Below are positions 1-5,581 of a stretch of 7,861 nt of DNA, piece after piece. Position numbers and translations under genes: made by a program. Location: NCBI GenBank assembly GCA_021157805.1, contig JAGGVW010000137.1, forward strand, positions 1-7,861, written 5' to 3'. The notes under the pieces are model-generated. The model was not told where the DNA came from. It ran no database searches and saw only the letters and a list, made by a program, of their open reading frames with translations. This stretch comes from a bacterium (lineage in GTDB: Bacteria > Ratteibacteria > UBA8468 > B48-G9 > JAFGKM01). The first letter of the stretch is position 1, and each line of letters opens with the position of its first letter.

Positions 1-677
1 CCTGGTCTCATAGCATCTCCTAAACTTAAAGTAACATCATATTTTTTTGCTATTTCAACAAGACGGTCAAAGTTTTTATAAAGAGGATTTTCCTTCTCAT
101 TGGTTATCATCCAGGAAATAAGAAAAGCCCCTCCTCTGCTTACAACAAGTGTCTTTCTTGGATTTTTTCTAAACCTTTCAAGAGTATTCAATGTTATCCC
201 GCAGTGGACAGTTATAAAACTTACTCCATCTTCTGCCTGTTTTTCTATAACTTCAAAAATTTTATCTTCATCCATCTTAACAATTCCACCTTTTTCCTCA
301 ACTGTTTCAATTGCTGCTTGATATACAGGAACTGTTCCAATAGGAACAGAACTTTCTTCTATGATTTTTTTTCTTATTTTATCAAGGTCTCCACCTGTGC
401 TTAAATCCATTAATGTATCTGTTCCATATTTTATTGCTTCTTTCAGTTTTTTTATTTCAAGATTTATATCAACTATGTCAGGAGAGGTTCCAATGTTTGT
501 ATTTATTTTTGTTCTCAGGTCCTTTCCAATTCCTAAGTAAGTGTCTTTATGTTTAAGGATTACAACAGTCCCTTCAGATACATTTTTTGATATAATTTCA
601 GGACTTATACCCTCTTTTTCAGCAACAAATTTAACACCTTCACTTATATTCCCTTTTTTAGCAATTTCTTTTTCCAT
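1..677 (-). CDS. thiC: Phosphomethylpyrimidine synthase ThiC, N-terminal half (runs off left edge)
   Basis: ThiC is a radical-SAM enzyme that rearranges aminoimidazole ribotide into HMP-phosphate, the pyrimidine half of thiamine. The first 225 codons are present, about half of the usual short-form length. Translation shows hallmark ThiC segments: DLSTGGDLDKIR at residues 91-102, VPIGTVPVYQ at 111-120, HCG at 158-160, SRGG near 180-183 and SLGDAMRP at 218-225. The C-terminal CxxCxxxxC iron-sulfur motif lies outside the window. The ATG at 677 is chosen because GGAGAG (686-691) sits 8 bases upstream, inside the end of ilvD. Only one base separates it from the ilvD stop, so the two genes are almost certainly co-transcribed and translationally coupled. 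No TPP riboswitch can precede thiC directly in this arrangement. The frame is open throughout. Identity is very secure. Confidence 0.95.
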   Translation of the reverse strand, partial: MEKEIAKKGNISEGVKFVAEKEGISPEIISKNVSEGTVVILKHKDTYLGIGKDLRTKINTNIGTSPDIVDINLEIKKLKEAIKYGTDTLMDLSTGGDLDKIRKKIIEESSVPIGTVPVYQAAIETVEEKGGIVKMDEDKIFEVIEKQAEDGVSFITVHCGITLNTLERFRKNPRKTLVVSRGGAFLISWMITNEKENPLYKNFDRLVEIAKKYDVTLSLGDAMRP

Positions 678-678
678 T

Positions 679-2333
679 TTAATCACTCTCCAGTATTGCT
701 CCAGTATTTGCTGATTTTACCTGACTTGCATACTTACCAAGAATTCCTTTAAATTTCTTTACCCTTCTTTTTCTTTTTCTTCTTTTTAACTCTTCAGGTT
801 TCACCTTAACATCAAGTTTCCTTTTTGGTATATCAATTTCAATAATATCTCCATTTTCTACATATCCAATTGGACCATCTTCCTCTGCTTCAGGACTGAC
901 ATGTCCAATACAGGGACCTCTTGTTCCTCCAGAAAACCTACCATCTGTAATTAAAGCAACTTTTTCATCAAGTCCTTTTCCAGCAATTGCCGAAGTAATT
1001 GATAACATTTCTCTCATTCCTGGACCACCTTTTGGTCCTTCATATCTTATAATTACAACTCCTTCTTTTATTTTACTATCCATTACACTTTTCATTGCTT
1101 CTTCTTCTGAATCAAAAACAATTGCTTTTCCCTTAAATTTCAATGATTTCTCTTTCACTGCTGATTGTTTTACAACTGCTCCATCAGGTGCGAGTGTTCC
1201 TTTTAAAATGGCAATTCCACCTTCTTTTAAATAAGGGTTTTTAATATCTTTTATAACATTTCTATTCCATACATTTGCTTTCTTTATAATATCCCCGATA
1301 GTTTTTCCTGATACAGTGGGACAACTTTTTTCAATAATTCCTTTTTTTGACAGTTCTTTCATAACAGCAGGGATTCCACCTGCCATATCAAGGTCCTGTA
1401 TATGCTGTGTTGAAGCAGGAGAAAGTTTACATATATTTGGTGTTTTCCTGCTAATTTTATCAAATAAATCAAGTTCAAGTTTTATTCCTATCTCATTTGC
1501 TATTGCAGGTAAATGTAAAACAGTATTTGTTGAAGCCCCTATTGCCATATCAACTGCTATTGCATTTTTAAAACTTTCAATTGAGACAATATCAGATGGT
1601 TTTATTCCTTTTTTTACAAGTTCAACAACTTTCATTCCAGAATATTTTGCAAGGCGAACTCTTTTTGCACTTATTGCAGGAATTGTTCCATTTCCAGGTA
1701 AAGAAAGTCCAAGTGCTTCTGATAAACAGTTCATTGAATTTGCTGTAAACATTCCTGAACAACTTCCTGCTCCCGGGCATGCCTCATCTTCTAAAATTTT
1801 AAATTGGTCCTTATCTATTTTCCCTTTTGATATTTCTCCAACTCCCTCAAAAACAGAAATGAGGTCTATTGATTCTCCTGATGGAAGATAACCACATAAC
1901 ATTGGACCACCACTTATAAGAAGGCCAGGAATATTAAGTCGTAAAAGAGCCATAAGCATACCAGGAACAATTTTATCACAACTTGCAACGAGAACTATTC
2001 CATCAAACTGGTGTGCCTGCGCCATAATTTCTACACTATCCGCGATAACTTCTCTTGAAACTAAACTATATTTCATACCAATATGTCCCATTGCAATCCC
2101 ATCACAAACACCTATAACACCAAATTCAACAGGAGTTGCTCCTGCCATTCTTATACCTGATTTAACTGCTTCTGTTATTTTATCAAGATGAATATGTCCC
2201 GGGATAATTTCATTTTCAGAATTTGCTACCCAATGATAGGTCCTTTGATCTCTTCATCAGTAAAACCATCTGCTTTTAATAAACTCCTATGAGGTGCTCT
2301 CTCTATTCCTTTTTTAATTTTATCGCTTCTCAT
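679..2333 (-). pseudogene. ilvD: Dihydroxy-acid dehydratase IlvD, interrupted by a one-base frameshift
   Basis: IlvD dehydrates 2,3-dihydroxy-isovalerate and its methylvalerate homologue to the 2-oxo acids that precede valine, leucine and isoleucine. The real start is the ATG at 2333, which opens [17 protein letters not shown], a typical IlvD N-terminus, with GGAGG (2339-2343) five bases upstream. This frame ends at a TAG (2226-2228) after 35 residues. The rest of the protein continues in another frame with [15 protein letters not shown]. Adding one G to the GGG at 2229-2231 restores a 551-residue protein, a normal family length. In that repaired numbering the cluster cysteines are C119 (SCDK), C186 and C192 (CPGAGSC). 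[10 protein letters not shown] and GHVSPEA are also present. The N-terminal cysteine of the [2Fe-2S] subgroup is replaced in NSENE, which suggests the [4Fe-4S] type. The longest intact piece starts at ATG 2148 (489 aa) but lacks about 62 essential residues. It could be a sequencing error or a true lesion. Confidence 0.93.
2226..2231 (-). other. ilvD: Frameshift site in ilvD
   Basis: On the coding strand the sequence reads ATT GGG TAG CAA, where the family requires Gly followed by Val/Ile-Ala-Asn-Ser. A single missing G in the GGG run (2229-2231) explains the switch from the frame of the ATG at 2333 to the frame used by the remaining 516 codons. No slippery heptamer or downstream pseudoknot is apparent, so programmed frameshifting is unlikely. 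Confidence 0.88.
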
Positions 2334-2338
2334 TTTTT

Positions 2339-2343
2339 CCTCC
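2339..2343 (-). promoter_or_regulatory. Shine-Dalgarno of ilvD
   Basis: The coding strand carries GGAGG followed by five A residues and then the ATG at 2333. This strong site shows that translation of ilvD begins at 2333 and not at the internal ATG at 2148. It therefore proves that the 35-codon N-terminal piece belongs to the gene. Confidence 0.85.
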
Positions 2344-2359
2344 ATTTTTTAAGGAAAAC

Positions 2360-2365
2360 ATTATA
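2360..2365 (-). promoter_or_regulatory. Probable -10 box of the ilvD-thiC promoter
   Basis: A perfect TATAAT lies on the minus strand 27 bases before the ilvD ATG. The best -35 candidate at 17-base spacing is TGTAGA, which matches the consensus at only three positions. Transcription would start near 2353 and give a leader of about 20 bases, too short for an attenuator or riboswitch. The surroundings are AT-rich, so chance matches are possible. Confidence 0.5.
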
Positions 2366-2460
2366 TCATAATAATTTTAAACTCTACATAATTCCCTGTA
2401 TTCCAGGGTTCAAAAAATCTTGCTGGTTTTCCATATTTCTTATGCTTCATCTTTATTTCC
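2361..2460 (-). pseudogene. Open tail of an unidentified protein joined to the HEPN remnant
   Basis: After the HEPN reading frame loses its family character, a different frame stays open and ends at TAA 2361-2363. It reads roughly WEIKMKHKKYGKPARF and then FEPWNTGNYVEFKIIMI. The mix of aromatic, Gly/Pro and alternating hydrophobic residues resembles the last beta-strands of a real protein more than random AT-rich translation. It has no start of its own with a good ribosome site; an ATG at 2450 would give only 29 residues. I read it as the 3' end of another gene brought next to the HEPN 5' end by a deletion or recombination. I do not recognise the parent family. Confidence 0.4.
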
Positions 2461-2589
2461 CACTGCTTGCTGGCAGTGAAAACAGATTACATCAGTTGGT
2501 GGTTCTTCAGATGTCAACATATATCCAGCCACCTTTAAATCATTTTCTGCTTTTTTAAACCATTTTAATATGTATTCTTCTTTCTTCAT
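2440..2589 (-). pseudogene. HEPN-domain protein, 5' remnant (toxin partner of the MNT gene)
   Basis: The ATG at 2589 overlaps the stop of the MNT gene as ATGA, the usual coupling in MNT-HEPN pairs. The 49-residue product begins MKKEEYILKWFKKAENDLKV and continues with a PPTDVICFHCQQAV segment at about residues 30-43. Both are typical of the first two helices of HEPN proteins (KAENDLKxA, FHxQQAxEK). After QQAV the normal EKYLKA-type helix is missing. The frame reads GNKDEA and stops at TAA 2440-2442. The C-terminal half, which would carry the Rx4-6H catalytic motif, is absent from all three frames downstream. In intact systems HEPN is the RNase-like toxin and MNT the antidote, so this copy should be inactive. 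Family assignment is secure at motif level only. Confidence 0.8.
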
Positions 2590-2912
2590 ACTCTTAAACC
2601 TTCCAGAAATGCTTCATTTGAGATAGTATTGACCACATTTTTTTCTTCTTCAAAACTCTTCAATGACTTGATTATAATATCAAAAGATGTATATCTCATC
2701 TCTTTATGTAACTCACCTGAAATCTTTACCATAAGTTTTCTTTTATTTCCAATTGAAATCTCCTCGTTGAGAATAACGAGGATATCGTAATCACTCTCTT
2801 CATCAAAATCTCCTCTTGCTCTTGAACCAAAAAGAAAAATATTATGCAGGGTAAATCCATTTTTTTCTAAAACCCTTACTACTATTTCCTTTATCTTTTT
2901 CTGTATCTTCAT
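2586..2912 (-). CDS. MNT-type nucleotidyltransferase (probable antitoxin of an MNT/HEPN pair)
   Basis: This 108-residue minimal nucleotidyltransferase has the GSRARG motif at 29-34, then SDYD with D41 and D43, and a likely third acidic residue at D78 (SFDIII). These are the metal-binding and catalytic positions of the family, and all are intact. Characterised MntA-type proteins neutralise their HEPN toxin by adding AMP groups to it; that role is inferred here from context. The ATG at 2912 has GGAAGG (2919-2924) six bases upstream, inside the end of a small ORF that stops two bases before. The 3' end overlaps the HEPN remnant by four bases. With its partner truncated, the gene is either a relic antitoxin or has another target. 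Confidence 0.88.
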   Translation of the reverse strand: MKIQKKIKEIVVRVLEKNGFTLHNIFLFGSRARGDFDEESDYDILVILNEEISIGNKRKLMVKISGELHKEMRYTSFDIIIKSLKSFEEEKNVVNTISNEAFLEGLRV

Positions 2913-2914
2913 TT

Positions 2915-3001
2915 TTAACCTTCCATCCTATCTTTATAAGCACGTTCTTCAATTATTGATGGTTCTTTTTCAATTTTTTCCTCTCCAATTTTTACTCTCA
3001 T
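2915..3001 (-). CDS. Small ORF of 28 codons leading the MNT-HEPN unit
   Basis: The ORF opens at ATG 3001 (MRVKIGEEKIEKEP) and ends at TAA 2915, two bases before the MNT start. The product is highly charged and rich in Glu, Lys and Arg, with no signal peptide or membrane segment. Its own ribosome site is weak (GGGA eight bases upstream), but a good extended -10 promoter lies just before it and its 3' end holds the MNT Shine-Dalgarno. It could be a leader peptide that couples translation to MNT, a tiny protein of the module, or the degraded end of a longer gene. I do not recognise a family. Confidence 0.45.
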   Translation of the reverse strand: MRVKIGEEKIEKEPSIIEERAYKDRMEG

Positions 3002-3073
3002 TGTAATATTCCCAGTTTGCTGTATTATACCATATTTTTTTTAAAATTTCTTTAATAGAAAGGAATATGAAAA
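3002..3073. other. Short intergenic stretch without a recognisable terminator
   Basis: This AT-rich gap separates pfkA from the MNT unit. A weak TTTCT/AGAAA inverted repeat near 3046-3060 has only AT-rich pairing and no T tract following it on the minus strand, so I do not call an intrinsic terminator. Some read-through from the upstream operon is therefore likely. Confidence 0.4.
3024..3029 (-). promoter_or_regulatory. Extended -10 promoter of the small ORF-MNT-HEPN unit
   Basis: The minus strand reads TGGTATAAT, a consensus -10 box preceded by the TGn extension that makes a good -35 dispensable. The -35 region is only A-rich (AAGAAA at 17 bases). The predicted start near 3017 gives a leader of about 16 bases before the small ORF. 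It lies about 45 bases after the pfkA stop, so the accessory unit probably has its own transcript rather than depending on read-through from pfkA. Confidence 0.55.
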
Positions 3074-4039
3074 TCAGATTGACATATATTTTATTATTTC
3101 AAGTTTTTCCATATCTGGAAGTTTTCTGTTAGAAACAACTTTTTCAAGAGGGACTTTTTCAATTTTACTTCCAACTATTGCAACCATATACCCATAAATT
3201 CCTTCAATCAAAAATTTTACTGCATAATGTCCAAAAACTGTTGCAAAAACTCTGGTTAGATAAGTTGGATTTCCCCCTCTCTGAATATACCCAAGAACTG
3301 AATACCTTACCTGTCTATCAGGAAGTTTTTCTTGAAGTAATTTAGCAATTTCTTCTGCTTTTCCTGCTCCCTCTGCAAGTATTATAAGACAACTCTTTTT
3401 CCCTTTTTTCTGCTGTGATTTAATAGAAGATACAAGATTATCAATATCAAATTCAATTTCAGGTATTATTACATTTTCTGCTCCACAGGCGGTAGCAATT
3501 TCAACTGCAAGATTCCCCTTTTCTCTCCCCATTACTTCAACTATAAATGTTCTTTCATGACTTGTAGCAGTATCTCTTATTTTATCAATTGCCTCAACAG
3601 CAGTATTTACTGCTGTATCAAATCCAACTGTATAATCAGTTCCATAAAGGTCATTATCTATTGAAGCAGGAATTAAAACAGAAGGTAAAGAAAATTCATT
3701 GTAAAGCAGATAAGTTCCTTTCGCAGAACCATCTCCACCTATTACAACAATTCCATCAATTTCTCTTTTTTTTAATATCTCAACACATTTTTCCCTTACT
3801 TCATATTTTTTAAATTCAGGAAATCTTGCTGTTTTAAGTATTGTACCGCCTCTGTTTATTATATTTCCTACATCTCTTGAAGTTAAAGGAATAAAATCAT
3901 CTTCATATAACCCCTTAAATCCCCTTTTTATACCATAAACCTCAATATTTTCGTAAAGAGCAGTTCTTACAACTGCTCTTATAGCAGGATTCATCCCCGG
4001 GGCATCTCCACCGGTTGTAAGAATTGCAATTTTTTTCAT
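3074..4039 (-). CDS. pfkA: ATP-dependent 6-phosphofructokinase
   Basis: PfkA phosphorylates fructose 6-phosphate to fructose 1,6-bisphosphate in glycolysis. The 321-residue length fits short bacterial enzymes. GGDAPGMN (10-17), GGDGS (101-105), SIDND (126-130, catalytic D128), GTDYTVGFDTA (133-143), VEVMGR (167-172) and IQRGG (252-256) are visible. Glycine in GGDGS and the lack of lysine before SIDND point to ATP rather than pyrophosphate as donor. The substrate-binding histidine of E. coli PfkA (H249) is tyrosine here (Y251, LGYIQRGG), and the usual PxxxDR reads PTYLTR. The ATG at 4039 gives the classic MKKIAILTTGGD start; a TTG at 4045 is the only upstream alternative and is poorly spaced from GGA. 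The gene begins two bases after the aldolase stop, so the two are translated together. Confidence 0.94.
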   Translation of the reverse strand: MKKIAILTTGGDAPGMNPAIRAVVRTALYENIEVYGIKRGFKGLYEDDFIPLTSRDVGNIINRGGTILKTARFPEFKKYEVREKCVEILKKREIDGIVVIGGDGSAKGTYLLYNEFSLPSVLIPASIDNDLYGTDYTVGFDTAVNTAVEAIDKIRDTATSHERTFIVEVMGREKGNLAVEIATACGAENVIIPEIEFDIDNLVSSIKSQQKKGKKSCLIILAEGAGKAEEIAKLLQEKLPDRQVRYSVLGYIQRGGNPTYLTRVFATVFGHYAVKFLIEGIYGYMVAIVGSKIEKVPLEKVVSNRKLPDMEKLEIIKYMSI

Positions 4040-4041
4040 TT

Positions 4042-5115
4042 TCAATATCCGAAATCGCCCTTTACCCCTGGCTTGATTTCTCTGCTTTCTTTTATAAGTG
4101 CTTTTGCTTCATCACTCATCCAGTCAAATTTATACCACCAGGATTTTGCCATAACTTTTGCAAGAGTTCTTATCTGCCTTATTCTTGGGATTGCTATTTT
4201 TACAAAGGAACTTTCAAGTGTATCCCAGTTCTTTGTTTCTTCCATTGTAAATGCTTCTTTAAAATATGCTCTTCCACACATAGGACCTGATACGAGGTCA
4301 CAAACAGAACCATACTGAACTGAATATTGCTCAAAATCCACAGCAGCACTTAAAAGAAGAAGGGGTCTTGGAGATATTTTTTCCATTTCAATTGCTGTCT
4401 CTCTAACTGTTTGGGGTGAACATATCTTTACAACTTTGCCATCTTCTTCAACCCATAACATAGGAACCTGTGTTTTGTAGAAATTTCCATAAGGACTGAA
4501 TTCCTCAGCAATTTTTATTAAAACATCTGGAAGTTTCTTTGCTTTTTCAACATTACTTTCTCCTGGCTGCTGAAGATAAAGAGTTTCATTGTATAGAGGC
4601 TTTCCGAGTTTTTTACATCTTTCAAAAACATCAATAAGCCATTCTTTATTTTTCTCCCAGCTTTCTTTATGGTCAGGATTTAAATAAACAAGTGTTTTAA
4701 AACCATCAACTTTATCAGCAACTTCTTCTGGCTCAACTGCAAGGCGTGCAAGTTTCCCCTTTCCTCCATCAACTTCAGTTGCTTTTGTGTGCTCAAGACG
4801 ACCTATAAGAAGGATATCTTCACCAAGCAAGTCCTTAAAGCCATCACTCAAATATGCAAGATGGTTGAATAAAGCAGCAGTAACTTCTCCTTTAAGATGT
4901 CTGGCAAATCTTCTGCAAACATTTCTTACATCCTCATCTGTTGCTTCCTTTTCTACTCCAATATGTTTATAAAAAGCATTTGTAAGTTTTATATAAGAAC
5001 CATGCTGGTCAGAAGCAAAAACATCCATAACTCCATCAGGAGAAAATTTAGCAAGTGTTTTAAAGACACTCTCACTGACTTCCAATCCATCCTTATATTT
5101 TGCAAAATTATTCAT
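4042..5115 (-). CDS. LacD-like class I aldolase (tagatose/fructose 1,6-bisphosphate aldolase family)
   Basis: This 357-residue protein resembles LacD-type TIM-barrel aldolases, which cleave ketose 1,6-bisphosphates through a lysine Schiff base. Visible family segments are FASDQHGS (33-40), where LacD has AFDQRGA; GFKTLVYLNPD (138-148); YNETLYLQ (175-182); YKTQVPM (213-219), with K214 the likely Schiff-base lysine; LLLLSAAVDFEQY (252-264); and CGRAYF (280-285). The start at ATG 5115 is fixed by GGAGGAG (5118-5124). The in-frame ATG at 5154 lies inside purE and lacks a site. Its stop is two bases before pfkA, so its most economical role is fructose 1,6-bisphosphate cleavage or synthesis, since LacD enzymes are loosely stereospecific. 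A related sulfosugar-phosphate aldolase role cannot be excluded. No lac/tagatose genes are nearby. Confidence 0.78.
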   Translation of the reverse strand: MNNFAKYKDGLEVSESVFKTLAKFSPDGVMDVFASDQHGSYIKLTNAFYKHIGVEKEATDEDVRNVCRRFARHLKGEVTAALFNHLAYLSDGFKDLLGEDILLIGRLEHTKATEVDGGKGKLARLAVEPEEVADKVDGFKTLVYLNPDHKESWEKNKEWLIDVFERCKKLGKPLYNETLYLQQPGESNVEKAKKLPDVLIKIAEEFSPYGNFYKTQVPMLWVEEDGKVVKICSPQTVRETAIEMEKISPRPLLLLSAAVDFEQYSVQYGSVCDLVSGPMCGRAYFKEAFTMEETKNWDTLESSFVKIAIPRIRQIRTLAKVMAKSWWYKFDWMSDEAKALIKESREIKPGVKGDFGY

Positions 5116-5117
5116 AA

Positions 5118-5124
5118 CTCCTCC
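5118..5124 (-). promoter_or_regulatory. Shine-Dalgarno deciding the aldolase start
   Basis: GGAGGAG lies two bases upstream of the ATG at 5115, so its GGAGG core is four bases away, just after the purE stop (5129-5131). It favours a 357-residue product over a version 13 residues longer that would start inside purE. Confidence 0.8.
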
Positions 5125-5128
5125 TTTT

Positions 5129-5581
5129 TTATTTAAGTTTTTTTCTGTAATCAATCAATTTTTCTCTTAAATTTTTATCCTTTCTAGCAAGTATTTCAAT
5201 TGAAAGAAGAGCAGCATTTTTTATACCTGCTTTTCCAATAGCCATTGTTGCTACAGGAACTCCAGTTGGCATCTGAACTATTGAAAGGAGTGCATCGGCT
5301 CCTTTTATTTCACTTGTTGGGAGAGGAACTCCTATAACAGGAAGTATTGTTTTTGCAGCAATTACTCCTGGAAGATGTGCAGCCATTCCAGCAGCAGCAA
5401 TTATTACCTCATATCCTGCTTTTTCTGCTCTTTCTGCAAAAGAAATTGTCTCATCAAGAGTTCTGTGAGCAGAGAGAACAAAAACATCAAATTCAACCCC
5501 AAAATTGTCAAGCATTTCTTTCGCATCTTCAATCTATTCAACGTCATTTTTACTTCCTACAACAATTGCTACTTTTCCCAT
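5129..5581 (-). pseudogene. purE: N5-carboxyaminoimidazole ribonucleotide mutase PurE, with an in-frame TAG at codon 16
   Basis: PurE moves the carboxyl group of N5-CAIR to give CAIR in purine synthesis. The true start is ATG 5581 (MGKVAIVVGSKND), overlapping the end of dapL by 13 bases. The same frame then meets TAG at 5534-5536 and continues with IEDAKEMLDNFGVEF and the rest of the family. It contains SAHRT at 37-41 with H39, GMAAHLPG at 65-72 with H69, LPVIGVP and SIVQMPTGVPVAT. With one base changed it would be a 150-residue protein, close to the normal length. Restart at ATG 5515 would give 128 residues but lose the GSxxD phosphate-binding loop, so it should not work. TAG is the stop codon of dapL next door, so recoding is unlikely. 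The rest of the gene shows no decay, which suggests a recent mutation or a base error. Confidence 0.9.
5534..5536 (-). other. purE: Premature TAG codon in purE
   Basis: The codon lies between Val-Glu and Ile-Glu-Asp, in the first helix after the GSKND loop, where family members often carry Lys, Leu or Met. A single change from AAG, TTG, CAG or TGG would create it. Frame is the same on both sides, so this is a substitution and not an indel. Confidence 0.9.

Noticed and set aside
1316..1891. A 191-codon plus-strand open frame opposite ilvD
   Set aside because: It is antisense to highly conserved IlvD sequence and its product looks like a low-complexity shadow with no family motif.
2226..2231. 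Programmed frameshifting in ilvD
   Set aside because: No slippery heptamer or downstream structure, and no known IlvD uses recoding.
2394..2408. CCCTG-TATTC-CAGGG hairpin as a terminator after the MNT/HEPN unit
   Set aside because: Stem of only five base pairs and no T tract after it on the minus strand; it lies within the open foreign tail.
2461..2478. CACTGC...GCAGTG inverted repeat as an operator or recombination site
   Set aside because: It coincides with the conserved HEPN codons for HCQQAV, so it is explained by coding sequence, although it lies next to the junction.
2289..2558. An 89-codon plus-strand open frame across the ilvD 5' end and HEPN remnant
   Set aside because: It overlaps better-supported minus-strand features, has no ribosome site, and its Phe/Leu/His-rich product matches nothing I recognise.
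4040..4045. TTG at 4045 as the pfkA start
   Set aside because: ATG 4039 gives the family-typical MKKIAILTTGGD start and better spacing from GGA.
5116..5154. Upstream ATG 5154 as the aldolase start
   Set aside because: It would overlap purE, lacks a ribosome site, and ATG 5115 follows a strong GGAGGAG.
5534..5536. TAG reassigned to an amino acid
   Set aside because: dapL ends with TAG at the expected family C-terminus, and other genes show no internal TAG that reassignment would fix; the ilvD TAG needs a frame change.
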